Below are positions 46,521 through 54,875 of a stretch of DNA of 64,000 nucleotides, piece by piece. How positions within the stretch are numbered: the stretch's first letter is position 1; every line of letters begins with the position of its first letter. The notes under the pieces were generated by a model, which made no database searches, was not told where the DNA came from, and saw nothing but the letters and a program-made list of their open reading frames with translations. A program made the position numbers and the translations under genes. Source of the DNA: Sphingomonas desiccabilis. GTDB lineage: Bacteria > Pseudomonadota > Alphaproteobacteria > Sphingomonadales > Sphingomonadaceae. The stretch is from contig NZ_SDPT01000002.1 in NCBI RefSeq assembly GCF_004135605.1, forward strand, positions 558,001 to 622,000, in the 5' to 3' direction.

Positions 46521-48051
46521 CCTTGGCACCAGCTTCATCGCGAGCGTGGAGCGCGCGCCCGACGGCGAAGCGATCGTCGACGGCGATCTGCGCCTCACCT
46601 ATGCCGAATGGTATGCTCGCATCTCGTCGCTGGTCGCGTCCTTCGACGCGATGGGGCTGAAGCGGGGCGACCATCTCGTTACCGTGTTGCGCAACCGCTG
46701 GCAGGCGGCCACCGTCCACTGGGCCTGCCAGTTCACGGGCATCATCCTGACGCCGCTCAACTGGCGCGCCAAGTCCGAGGACGTGAGCTACTGCGTCCAT
46801 GACGCCGAGGCGCGCGCGATCGTCTATGAGGATGCCCCGGCCAAGGCAATCGCGGCAGCGGGGCTCGATGGCGCGATCCGGCGCATCAACCTCGATCATG
46901 CGGGTCCGGACGAAGTCGCGTTCGACAGCCTGATCGCGGAAACTGCGCCCGAGGCGATGCCCCGGGTCGATGCCGACGCCTGGTCGCTGATGCTCTACAC
47001 GTCCGGCACCACGTCGAAGCCGAAGGGAGTGCCGCGGCGCCACCGCGCCGAGCGCGCGGGTGCGATCGCCCATGTCGCGCAGAACCTGTACGCGACCGGC
47101 GAGCGGACGCTGGGCGTCATGCCGCTTTACCACACGATGGGCGTGCGTTCGCTGCTCGCCTCCTCGATCATCAACGGCACCTTTGTGTGCATGCCGAAGT
47201 TTGATGCCGGCGGTGCGCTCAAGGTGATCGAGCAGGAGCGGATCGACAATCTCTACCTGGTGCCGACGCTGTACCATGACATGGTCCATCATCCCGACTT
47301 CGCCTCAGCGCAACTCGACAGCGTGCGCAAGCTCGGGTTCGCTGGCGCGCCGATGACGGACGGACTGCTCAAGCGCCTGCAGGAGGCGTTCCGGCCCGAA
47401 TTGTTCGTAAACCACTATGGTTCGTCCGAAATCTACACGATGACGATCGACCAGGACGCGACCCGCAAGCCGGGCAGCGCCGGCCGGTCGGGCATCAACC
47501 AGCGGGTGCGCGTGGTGAAGCTTGGGGCCGACACCCCGGGCGACCTGGCCGCCCGCGGCGAGGAGGGGGAGATCCTGGGCGCCCTTGCCGGCGACGAGGC
47601 GTTCGAGGGCTATTGGCGGCGCCCGGAGGCGGACGCACGCGCGCTGCGCGACGGCTGGTACTTCACCGGCGACACCGGCTATTTCGACGAGGACGGCGAC
47701 CTCTTCGTCACCGGCCGCGTTGACGACATGATCATCACCGGCGGCGAGAACGTCTCGCCGGTTGAGATCGAGAGCCTGTTGTCGCTGCATCCTGCCGTCG
47801 ATGAAGTCGCTGTCGTCGGCCTGCCGGATGAACGCTGGGGCCGCCTCGTCACAGCCTTCGTCAGCCGCGCCAAGCCCGTCACCGCGGAGGAACTGGACGC
47901 CTATTGCGCGTCGTCGGCGCTCGCCAACTTCAAGCGCCCGCGCCGGTTCGTGTTCGTCAAGGAGATCCCCAAGTCGCCGGTGGGCAAGCTGCTGCGTCGC
48001 AAGCTCGTCTCCGGAGAATATCAGCTCGATCAAAAGGACCAAGCAGCATGA
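46513..48051 (+). CDS. acyl/aryl-CoA ligase (AMP-forming)
   Basis: The 512-residue ANL-superfamily enzyme activates a carboxylic acid as its CoA thioester. It has the P-loop-like MLYTSGTTSKPKGVPRRHR, the core NHYGSSE, the hinge DGWYFTGDTGYFDEDGDLFVTGRVDDMIITGGENVSP and the C-terminal catalytic Lys in PKSPVGKLLRRKL. The acyl chain cannot be told; benzoate-, hydroxycinnamate- and medium-chain-type ligases all look like this. It overlaps the small subunit and the enoyl-CoA hydratase gene, placing CoA activation in the same pathway as the hydroxylase. Confidence 0.92.
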   Translation: MLDLGTSFIASVERAPDGEAIVDGDLRLTYAEWYARISSLVASFDAMGLKRGDHLVTVLRNRWQAATVHWACQFTGIILTPLNWRAKSEDVSYCVHDAEARAIVYEDAPAKAIAAAGLDGAIRRINLDHAGPDEVAFDSLIAETAPEAMPRVDADAWSLMLYTSGTTSKPKGVPRRHRAERAGAIAHVAQNLYATGERTLGVMPLYHTMGVRSLLASSIINGTFVCMPKFDAGGALKVIEQERIDNLYLVPTLYHDMVHHPDFASAQLDSVRKLGFAGAPMTDGLLKRLQEAFRPELFVNHYGSSEIYTMTIDQDATRKPGSAGRSGINQRVRVVKLGADTPGDLAARGEEGEILGALAGDEAFEGYWRRPEADARALRDGWYFTGDTGYFDEDGDLFVTGRVDDMIITGGENVSPVEIESLLSLHPAVDEVAVVGLPDERWGRLVTAFVSRAKPVTAEELDAYCASSALANFKRPRRFVFVKEIPKSPVGKLLRRKLVSGEYQLDQKDQAA

Positions 48052-48833
48052 CCGACCCCTATTCCGACATCGATGGCTTCCGCGTCGAGATCGATGCCGC
48101 GCAGCAGCGCGGCGACATCATCCTCGATCGCGGTGAGTTCAACACGATCAGCATGGAGCAACGCGACCAGCTCAAGCGCGTGTTCGAGGCGTTGGATGAG
48201 GACGACCGCGTCCGCGTGATCGTTGTGCGGGCTATCGGGCAGCACTTCTCGTCGGGCGGCTACATCATGGGTTTCCTCGAAGCGACGCCCGAGCATGTTT
48301 CGAAGCTTGCCTGGAACATCGCCGCACCCGCGCGTTGTTCCAAGCCGGTGATCGCAGCCAACCGCGGCTATTGCTTCGGCGTCGGCTTCGAACTGTCGCT
48401 CGCCTGCGACTTTCGCATCGTTTCCGAAACCGTGCAATATGCGCTGCCGGAGCAGAAGCTGGGCCAGATCCCGGGTTCGGGCGGCTCGGCGCGGCTGCAG
48501 AAGATCGTGGGCATCACCCGCACCAAGGACATCGTCATGCGCTCGCGGCGCATCAAGGGCCAGCAGGCCTATGATTGGGGCATCGCGACAGAGATCGTGG
48601 TGGACGACCAGCTGGAAGCGGCCACTGACGCGCTGGTGAAGGAACTGGTCGGCTTCTCGCCACTCGCGCAGCGGACGGCCAAGAAGCTGCTCAACGACAC
48701 CGAGGATTCCACGCTGGCGATCGCCATCGAGCTGGAAGGCCATTGCTACAGCCGCCTGCGCTCCTCGGAGGATTTCGCAGAAGGCGTGAAAGCGTTCCAC
48801 GAGAAGCGGAAGCCCCAGTTCAAGGGGTTGTGA
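48048..48833 (+). CDS. enoyl-CoA hydratase/isomerase (crotonase family)
   Basis: The 261-residue crotonase has the oxyanion-hole region QHFSSGGYI and both glutamates of true hydratases: one in YCFGVGFELSLACDFRI (E144-type) and one in YALPEQKLGQIPGSGGSARLQ (E164-type). It hydrates an alpha,beta-unsaturated acyl-CoA. It is the last gene of the six-gene plus-strand operon and overlaps the ligase by four bases. In hydroxycinnamate pathways a ligase and a crotonase work together, which is one possible reading; ring-cleavage beta-oxidation is another. A strong hairpin follows. Confidence 0.92.
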   Translation: MTDPYSDIDGFRVEIDAAQQRGDIILDRGEFNTISMEQRDQLKRVFEALDEDDRVRVIVVRAIGQHFSSGGYIMGFLEATPEHVSKLAWNIAAPARCSKPVIAANRGYCFGVGFELSLACDFRIVSETVQYALPEQKLGQIPGSGGSARLQKIVGITRTKDIVMRSRRIKGQQAYDWGIATEIVVDDQLEAATDALVKELVGFSPLAQRTAKKLLNDTEDSTLAIAIELEGHCYSRLRSSEDFAEGVKAFHEKRKPQFKGL

Positions 48834-48843
48834 GCCAGGGGAA

Positions 48844-48868
48844 CGGGGCCGGCGTCGTGCCGGCCCCG
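48844..48868. terminator. hairpin between convergent operons
   Basis: CGGGGCCGGC pairs perfectly with GCCGGCCCCG around GTCGT. It occupies almost the whole 36-base gap between the hydratase stop (48833) and the UbiX-like stop (48870). It should isolate both operons from each other's transcription, though no T-tract is present. Confidence 0.65.
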
Positions 48869-48869
48869 A

Positions 48870-49433
48870 TCAGCTCTTCCAGCGTTTGACCAGGCTGGTT
48901 TCGATCTCGAACAGGTCGAGCATCCGCCCGACCGTATGGTCCACCATCTCCTCGAGCGACTGCGGCCGCGCGTAGAAGGCAGGCACCGGCGGGGCTACGA
49001 TCGCGCCCACCTCTGACAGGCTCGCCATGGTACGCAGGTGACCCGTGTGGAGCGGCGTCTCCCGCACCATCAGCACCAGCCGGCGGCGCTCCTTCAACAC
49101 CACATCCGCCGCGCGGGTCAGCAGCCCGGAAGTAACCCCGGTCGCGATCTCCGACATCGACCGGATCGAGCAGGGCGCGACGATCATGCCGCGCGTGCGG
49201 AACGATCCCGACGAGATGGAGGCGCCGATGTCCGCCTGGGGGTGAACCTCCGTAGCGAGCGCCTTAACGTCCGCGATCTTGCGGTCGGTCTCGTGCGCGA
49301 TCGTGATCTCGCCCGATTTGGACAGCACGAGATGCGTCTCGATGCCGAGCTCGCGCAGGACCTCGAGCATGCGGATGCCATAGATCACGCCGGACGCGCC
49401 GGAGATCCCCACGATGATCGGCAGGCCGCTCAT
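48870..49433 (-). CDS. UbiX-family flavin prenyltransferase
   Basis: The 187-residue protein makes prenylated FMN, the cofactor of UbiD-type decarboxylases. It has the FMN-binding GISGASGVIYGIRMLE, the central VAPCSIRSMSEIATGVTSGLLTRAADVVLKERRRLVLMVRETPLH signature and the C-terminal PPVPAFYARPQSLEEMVDHTVGR. It is last in SDR-ALDH-UbiX, overlapping the ALDH stop by 4 bases. The presence of a UbiD-like gene 3.3 kb away argues that it is a dedicated paralog for this pathway and not the ubiquinone one. Confidence 0.94.
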   Translation of the reverse strand: MSGLPIIVGISGASGVIYGIRMLEVLRELGIETHLVLSKSGEITIAHETDRKIADVKALATEVHPQADIGASISSGSFRTRGMIVAPCSIRSMSEIATGVTSGLLTRAADVVLKERRRLVLMVRETPLHTGHLRTMASLSEVGAIVAPPVPAFYARPQSLEEMVDHTVGRMLDLFEIETSLVKRWKS

Positions 49434-50875
49434 CCGCGCGCCACCACGCCCGGGGCCTGGTAGATGTGCTTGAGCTCGGTGAAATCCGCCAGCGCATCAT
49501 AGCCGTGAAGGCGACCAATGCCGCTCTGGCGGAAACCACCGGTCTCGGCCTCGGGGAACAGCTTGTTGTGCTCGTTGATCCACACCGTGCCATTCCGCAG
49601 CGCGCGCGCTAGGCGAAGTCCAGCGGCGCCATCGTTCGTCCAAACGCTGGCGGACAAGCCGAAGGTTGTATGATTGGCGCGTTGCACGGCCTCTGCCTCG
49701 TCCTCGAACCGCTCGATGCTGACGAAGGGGCCGAAAATCTCTTCCTGCATGAAGAAGGCGTGCGTATCCTGGTGATGGACCAGGGTAGGGGTCAGAAAGG
49801 CACCCGGCCGGTCCGGGATCGTTCCGCGCAGCACCACCTCATCCGCCTGCTCGCATGCCTTCGCGATCTGTGCCGCGATACGATCGCGCGAGGGGATGTC
49901 TATCAGCGGGCCCATGGCGATACCGTCGTCGAGCCCGTTGCCGATCGCAAGCGCATCGAGGGCTTTTGCAAGCGCCGCCTTCATCGCATCGAAGCAGTCC
50001 GCATGGGCAAGGACACGGCGGACTGCGGTACATTGCTGGCCCGCGATGATCGTCACGCCAGCGGCGAGCTTTTGGGCCACGGCGTCGATATCGGCGTCGG
50101 GCAGCACGATCGCGCAGGACTTGCCGCCAAGCTCCAGACTCAGCTTCTTCATCGTGTCGGCGGCCGCGCGCATGATCTCCTTGCCCACGGCTGTGGAGCC
50201 GGTGAAGCAGATCACGTCAACCTCGGCATGGGTAGCCAACAGCTTGGCACCATCATGTCCGGTTTCGGCAAAGACGTTGACGACTCCGGGCGGGATCTGC
50301 GGATGGCGTAGCAGCGGGTCGAGTAAGGCTGCGTTGAACAGCGCCGTCTGATGCGCAGGCTTCACGACCGTCGTGCAGCCTGCGGCAAGCGCCGGGCACA
50401 GGCCGCGCACAAGTAGGATGCCTGGAGCATTCCAGGGCACTATGACCGCCGCGACCCCGGCAGGTTCCCGCGTCATCGTCGACAGCACGCCAGGTTCAGG
50501 CTCTAGGACATGGCCGGGGATGTGCCGCGTCAGTCCGGCGTAATATTCGATTTCGGAGATGGAGCCGAGAACCTCGCCCCTGGACGCTGCAAGCGGCTTG
50601 CCGTTCTCGCGCGTGAGGAGCTCGGCCAGGGCATCGACGCGAGGGCGAAGTGCTGCCGCCCAGTCGAGCATCACGCGCTGGCGCAGCCGCGGCGCAAGCG
50701 GCCAATCGCTAGCCTCAAACGCACGGCGTGCCGCTGCGACACAGGCCTGCGCTTCGGGGACACCGCCGGCCGCGAACCGCCCGACGACTGCACTGGTGGC
50801 AGGGTCGATGCTGCCCGCGGCGATGGTGTGGACCGCTGCGCCATCGATCCAGTGCGGAGTGATTATCTGTTCCAT
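49430..50875 (-). CDS. aldehyde dehydrogenase
   Basis: The 481-residue NAD(P)-dependent aldehyde dehydrogenase has the cofactor loop FTGSTAVGKEI, general-base Glu in LELGGKSCAIV and nucleophile Cys282 in AGQQCTAVRRV. WNAPGILLVRGLCPALAAGC and MQEEIFGPFVSI are further standards. It would oxidise an aldehyde intermediate; vanillin-dehydrogenase-like enzymes belong to this superfamily. Its ATG shares a base with the SDR stop and its stop overlaps the UbiX-like start, so the three form one tight operon. Confidence 0.93.
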   Translation of the reverse strand: MEQIITPHWIDGAAVHTIAAGSIDPATSAVVGRFAAGGVPEAQACVAAARRAFEASDWPLAPRLRQRVMLDWAAALRPRVDALAELLTRENGKPLAASRGEVLGSISEIEYYAGLTRHIPGHVLEPEPGVLSTMTREPAGVAAVIVPWNAPGILLVRGLCPALAAGCTTVVKPAHQTALFNAALLDPLLRHPQIPPGVVNVFAETGHDGAKLLATHAEVDVICFTGSTAVGKEIMRAAADTMKKLSLELGGKSCAIVLPDADIDAVAQKLAAGVTIIAGQQCTAVRRVLAHADCFDAMKAALAKALDALAIGNGLDDGIAMGPLIDIPSRDRIAAQIAKACEQADEVVLRGTIPDRPGAFLTPTLVHHQDTHAFFMQEEIFGPFVSIERFEDEAEAVQRANHTTFGLSASVWTNDGAAGLRLARALRNGTVWINEHNKLFPEAETGGFRQSGIGRLHGYDALADFTELKHIYQAPGVVARG

Positions 50876-51633
50876 CAGTGGGTCACCGATCCGCCGTCCA
50901 CGACGATCGTCTGGCCGGTCATGAAGTCGCTTTCGCCGCTCGCCAGGAACACCAGCGCGCCGATCAGATCGTCGGGCACGGCATCGCGCTTCAGGCAGCG
51001 ACTGGCGATGTTCGCCTCGACGATCCGCCCTGCCCAGTCCTGGTTGGCCTCGACATTGGCGCTCATCGTCAGCCCGGGGGCGAGGCAGTTGATACGGATC
51101 CCGGCGTCGCCGACCTCCCGCGCGACCGAACGGGTGAGCGCTACGATCGCGCCCTTGGACGCGACATAATGAAGCATCATCGGTGCGCCCTTGAACACGG
51201 TGGCGGAGGCAATGTTGACGATCTTGCCATAGCCCTGGCGGCGCATGGCGGGCATCACTGCCTTGATGCATTCGAACGTGCCGCGGACGTTCACGCGCAT
51301 CACTTGGTCCCATTCCTCGGACGTGATGTCCTCAAGTGACTTGAGCGCCAGGTTTCCGAACAGCGCGGCGTTGTTGACCAGCGCCTGGATGCCGCCATGC
51401 TCGCGCTCCACCTCAGCCGCGAACGCAGCCACTGCCGCCGGTTGGGTGATGTCGCAGGCGCGTGCCAGCACCGTTCCGCCTGCTGAGCGGATCGCATCTG
51501 CTGTTTCGTCCGGAGGGGCAAGGTCGCACAGCGCGAGCTTCGCGCCTTCGGAGGCGAGCGCTTTAGCGTAGGCGGCGCCAATCCCTTGCGCGGCGCCCGT
51601 CACGATGATGCTGCGTTCGACCAGTCTGGCCAT
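50875..51633 (-). CDS. short-chain dehydrogenase/reductase
   Basis: The 252-residue classical SDR has the TGAAQGIGAAYAKAL cofactor site, Asp in CDLAPPDE favouring NAD, NNAALFGNLAL, and the catalytic Ser/Tyr/Lys in NIASATVFKGAPMMLHYVASKGA. It probably oxidises an alcohol to the aldehyde or ketone used by the ALDH cotranscribed downstream. The start at ATG 51633 has GGAGAGAGGC upstream. It is first in the minus-strand operon; its upstream region holds a motif shared with the symporter promoter. Confidence 0.92.
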   Translation of the reverse strand: MARLVERSIIVTGAAQGIGAAYAKALASEGAKLALCDLAPPDETADAIRSAGGTVLARACDITQPAAVAAFAAEVEREHGGIQALVNNAALFGNLALKSLEDITSEEWDQVMRVNVRGTFECIKAVMPAMRRQGYGKIVNIASATVFKGAPMMLHYVASKGAIVALTRSVAREVGDAGIRINCLAPGLTMSANVEANQDWAGRIVEANIASRCLKRDAVPDDLIGALVFLASGESDFMTGQTIVVDGGSVTH

Positions 51634-51707
51634 GCCTCTCTCCTTCGCCCGCCGTGGTCCGGCGCTGATTTTGTTGCAAAGGTAGGAGCGGTCTGCTCAT
51701 CAAGTCG

Positions 51708-51739
51708 AATAATGAGCTGTGATGCGTTAGATCACACGG
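51708..51739 (-). promoter_or_regulatory. motif upstream of the SDR operon
   Basis: AATAA (51708) is followed 23 bases later by ATCACACGG (51731-51739). Between them TGTGAT-N7-ATCACA (51718-51736) forms an inverted repeat like a CRP/FNR-type half-site pair. The same two blocks at the same spacing occur upstream of the symporter gene. The site overlaps the 3' end of the LysR gene. Confidence 0.45.
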
Positions 51740-52625
51740 TCTGATTATCGCTGCCGCCCAGCGCGGTGCGCAAGTGGTCAATGAACGCGAGTCCGGCCGG
51801 GCTGAGCGGATGGTGCGGATGATGGATCACCGCCAGCCGCCGCTGAACCGCGGGCAGGATAGGGCGGGTGCGTAGTCGTCCTGCCGCGACGTGTCCCCGC
51901 AGGGCAAGGCTTGGCAAGACGGTTGCCCAATGGCTTTGCGCGACAAATGCGCAGATGCCCTCGATCGAATCGATTTCAAGCTTCGGCTCCACCGTGACAC
52001 CATGGGCGGCGAGGTGGCGTTCGAACTCGGTGCGCAGACCATGGCGGCGGGTCGGGAGGACGAGCGGTAGATCGGCCAGCTGCGCGATCGGCAGCGGCGA
52101 TTCGTCCGCCAGCGTGCGTGCGGCGAGCACCATGTGTTCGTCGACCATCGGCTCCACAATCAGCCCGATCTTGCGACCGGGTCTATTGATGATCGCAAAG
52201 TCGAGCTTGCCGTCGCTGACCTGCTCGATGAAGGCCGAGCTATAGCCGTCCACCAGCGCGACCTCGACTTCGGGATAGGTGCGGGTAAAATCGGCGAGCA
52301 TCTCCGCACCGACGCTGTTCGCGATCGAGGCGAGCATCCCCAGCGTAAGCCGCCCCGAAACCACCCCGGAGAGCCGCGCCATCTGTTCGCGCGCGTGATT
52401 GAGGTTACGCACGACCGGAAGCAGCAGGCGGTGCAGCGTCCGAGCGGCGGCGGTAGGCACCATCAGCCGGGGCGTGCGTTCGAACAGCTTCTGATCGAGT
52501 TCGCGTTCGAGGCGGGCGATCTGCATGGAAACCGCCGGCTGCACAACATGGAGTCGCTGGGCAGCACGCGTGACGCTGCCTTCGTCGTAAAGGGCGAGGA
52601 AATAGTTGATCTGGCGCAGGTCCAT
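51732..52625 (-). CDS. LysR-family transcriptional regulator
   Basis: The 297-residue regulator starts MDLRQINYFLALYDEGSVTRAAQRLHVVQPAVSMQIARLE, a textbook LysR winged helix-turn-helix. The effector domain follows (GRLTLGMLASIANSVG, LDFAIINRPGRKIGL, GICAFVAQSHWATVLPSLAL). ATG 52634 is also in frame; 52625 fits the family start. It lies between the two catabolic operons and is divergent from the UbiD gene across 112 bases that hold a perfect palindrome, so it most likely responds to the pathway substrate or product. Confidence 0.93.
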   Translation of the reverse strand: MDLRQINYFLALYDEGSVTRAAQRLHVVQPAVSMQIARLERELDQKLFERTPRLMVPTAAARTLHRLLLPVVRNLNHAREQMARLSGVVSGRLTLGMLASIANSVGAEMLADFTRTYPEVEVALVDGYSSAFIEQVSDGKLDFAIINRPGRKIGLIVEPMVDEHMVLAARTLADESPLPIAQLADLPLVLPTRRHGLRTEFERHLAAHGVTVEPKLEIDSIEGICAFVAQSHWATVLPSLALRGHVAAGRLRTRPILPAVQRRLAVIHHPHHPLSPAGLAFIDHLRTALGGSDNQTV

Positions 52626-52647
52626 CGAGCCCATCCGTAAGTTCAGA

Positions 52648-52665
52648 TGATGATCGCGATCATCA
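52648..52665. promoter_or_regulatory. 18-bp perfect palindrome between lysR and ubiD genes
   Basis: TGATGATCGCGATCATCA reads the same on both strands with no spacer. It is about 22 bases upstream of the LysR start and 72 bases before the UbiD-type start. It is the obvious candidate operator for the LysR protein or another dimeric regulator in this divergent promoter. Confidence 0.6.
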
Positions 52666-52737
52666 GGAATTATTTAAGTTTATGCCGGTTCAACCTATCC
52701 TGTCGAGGCGCCGAACGATGCGCGACGGGAGAGGACG

Positions 52738-54114
52738 ATGAGACAGGCAAGCAACGGTGCGCTTTCGCTGCGCGCGTGGATGCAGCGACTGCAGGAGACC
52801 GGCCGCCTTGCCGTGGGCAAACCCGGTTTGCGTTTGCAGCACGAGCTGGCTGCGATTGCACAGAAGCTGGACGGCGCTCAGGCGACCTTCTTTCCGCGTC
52901 CCTCCGACCGCCCCATCAGCGTGATTTCCGGAATCGTTTCGGACCGCGGTTGGATGGCCGAGGCGCTGGGCGTCGCGCCGGAAGACCTGCTCGGGCATTT
53001 TCAACAGGCTGCGGAAGCGCCGCTCGCATGGCGCGAGGTGGACGACGCTCCGGCGCAGGAGATCGTCCATCGCGACGTGGATATCCTCAAGCAGCTGCCG
53101 GTGCCGACCCATAACGAGCACGACAACGGCGCCTATATCACAGCCGGCATTCTGATCGCGCGCGATCCCGAAACCGGAGTGCAGAACGTTGCGATCCACC
53201 GCTGCCAGATCAGCGGGCCGAACCGCATCGGCATTCTCTTGCTGCCGCGCCATACGGACCATTTCTATCGCAAGGCCGAGGCGAGCGGGAAGCCGCTGGA
53301 GATCGCCATCTGCGTCGGGGTGTCACCGGCCTGCCTGCTTGCGAGCCAGGCGATCGTGCCGCTCGGTCACGACGAACTGGAGATTGCCGGGGCATTGGGG
53401 CATGCGCCTCTGGAGGTGGTTCGTTGCGTCACCAACGACGTGCGTGTGCCCGCAGACGCCGAGATCGTTCTGGAGGGACGCATCCTGCCCAAAACCCGCG
53501 AAATGGAAGGACCGTTCGGAGAGTTTCCGCAATATTATGGCGAGCCGGGCGAGCGGCATGTGATCGAGATCGACGCGATCACACATCGGCGCGAGCCGCT
53601 GTTCCACACCATCGTCGGCGGCGGCTACGAGCATCTGCTGCTGGGAGCCATCCCGCGCGAGGCGACGATTCTGTCGACGTTGCAGCGTAGCTTTCCAGGC
53701 GTGATGGACGTGCATCTCGCGCTGGGCGGGGTAGGGCGCTACCACCTCTATGTGAAGCTGAAGAAGACGCAGGAAGGGGAGGGCAAGAACGTGCTGCTGG
53801 GCGCCTTTGCCGCGCACTATGACATCAAGCATGCGGTCGTGGTCGATACTGATGTCGATATCCACGACCCGCGCGAGGTCGAGTGGGCGGTATCTACGCG
53901 CTTCCAGGCGGATCGAGACCTGGTGGTGATCAGCGACAGCCAAGGCTCCAAGCTCGACCCGTCGACCGACAAGGGGCTGGGCGCCAAGATGGGCCTGGAT
54001 GCGACGATCCCGGTCGATGCTCCCGAAATGAAGTTCAAGCGTATCCGTGTACCCGGTGCGGACACGCTCGATCTCGCGGCAGTGCTCGACGCGAACGGGC
54101 GATGGCAGGGGTGA
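52738..54114 (+). CDS. UbiD-family prFMN-dependent decarboxylase
   Basis: The 458-residue enzyme is a (de)carboxylase of the UbiD family, using prenylated FMN. The catalytic Arg-Glu-Glu triad can be placed: Arg155 (NVAIHRCQISG), Glu257 and Glu262 in TREMEGPFGEFPQYYG, with the family five-residue spacing between the two Glu. DWSxxx-type N-terminal helices and IVGGGYEHLLLGAIPREA are usual. The protein is shorter than E. coli UbiD (497), as in catabolic aryl-acid decarboxylases. It is divergent from the LysR gene and overlaps the hydrolase gene. Confidence 0.93.
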   Translation: MRQASNGALSLRAWMQRLQETGRLAVGKPGLRLQHELAAIAQKLDGAQATFFPRPSDRPISVISGIVSDRGWMAEALGVAPEDLLGHFQQAAEAPLAWREVDDAPAQEIVHRDVDILKQLPVPTHNEHDNGAYITAGILIARDPETGVQNVAIHRCQISGPNRIGILLLPRHTDHFYRKAEASGKPLEIAICVGVSPACLLASQAIVPLGHDELEIAGALGHAPLEVVRCVTNDVRVPADAEIVLEGRILPKTREMEGPFGEFPQYYGEPGERHVIEIDAITHRREPLFHTIVGGGYEHLLLGAIPREATILSTLQRSFPGVMDVHLALGGVGRYHLYVKLKKTQEGEGKNVLLGAFAAHYDIKHAVVVDTDVDIHDPREVEWAVSTRFQADRDLVVISDSQGSKLDPSTDKGLGAKMGLDATIPVDAPEMKFKRIRVPGADTLDLAAVLDANGRWQG

Positions 54115-54875
54115 GGGAACCGGTGGATCGACGGGTGGAGGTCGACGGCCTCCACCTGGAGGCACGATGCTGGGCAGGAGGCGACGGGACGCCTGTTGTC
54201 CTGTTGCACGAGGGTTTGGGCTCGATCACGGCATGGGGGCGCTTCCCGGCTCAACTGGCCGAAGCCTGCGGCCGTACGGTGATCGCCTATTCGCGGCAGG
54301 GCTATGGCCGTTCGAGCGGTTGGCCGGGAATACGACCGCTCGACTACCTCGCGCAGGAGGCCCGTCGCGTGCGGCGGGTGCTTGATGCACTGGATCTCGA
54401 ACGCGCGGTCCTACTCGGCCACTCAGACGGTGGCGCCATCGCAACTGAGGCGGGGGCGCTGCATGGGTCCCGTGTTGCAGGTTTGGTGCTGGAGGCTGCA
54501 CACGTCACCGTCGAGCGGCCCACCCAACAAGCGGTACGCAGCGTCGGCGAACGCTGGACGTCGGGCGACCTGCGCGAGCGGCTGACCCGTCACCATGACG
54601 ATCCAGCCAGCGTCTTCCGCGGGTGGCACGATGTCTGGACAAGCGAAGCCTTCTGGGGCTGGTCAATCGCGGAGCTGCTTCCCGAGATCACCTGTCCAGT
54701 GCTGGCTATCCGCGGCGCACAGGACGCCCTTTCCAGCGCCCACCAGCTTGATGTCATCACGTCGGGCATCCCTCAAGCAGAAGCGGTGACGCTGCCCGAC
54801 TGCGGCCATGTTCCGCACAAGGAGGCGCGGGAGCGCACGCTGGCGCTCGTCGCAGCCTTTGTGCGGAAGCTCTAG
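54102..54875 (+). CDS. alpha/beta hydrolase
   Basis: The about 257-residue hydrolase has the oxyanion strand VVLLHEGLGSITAWGRFPAQL, nucleophile elbow GHSDGGAIA, the acid strand with RGAQDALSSAH and His in LPDCGHVPHKE. It is of the meta-cleavage hydrolase/esterase type and could cleave an ester or a ring-fission product. Start uncertain: ATG 54102 overlaps the UbiD gene by 13 bases; GTG 54111 (GTGA overlap) and GTG 54123, which has AGGGA four bases upstream, are alternatives. Its TAG overlaps the convergent symporter's TAG. Confidence 0.85.
   Translation: MAGVREPVDRRVEVDGLHLEARCWAGGDGTPVVLLHEGLGSITAWGRFPAQLAEACGRTVIAYSRQGYGRSSGWPGIRPLDYLAQEARRVRRVLDALDLERAVLLGHSDGGAIATEAGALHGSRVAGLVLEAAHVTVERPTQQAVRSVGERWTSGDLRERLTRHHDDPASVFRGWHDVWTSEAFWGWSIAELLPEITCPVLAIRGAQDALSSAHQLDVITSGIPQAEAVTLPDCGHVPHKEARERTLALVAAFVRKL

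Noticed and set aside
48048..50875. Firm assignment of ligase, crotonase and ALDH as ferulate (Fcs-Ech-Vdh) genes
   Set aside because: The crotonase keeps both Glu residues of ordinary hydratases and lacks clear likeness to feruloyl-CoA hydratase/lyase; only the general pattern agrees.
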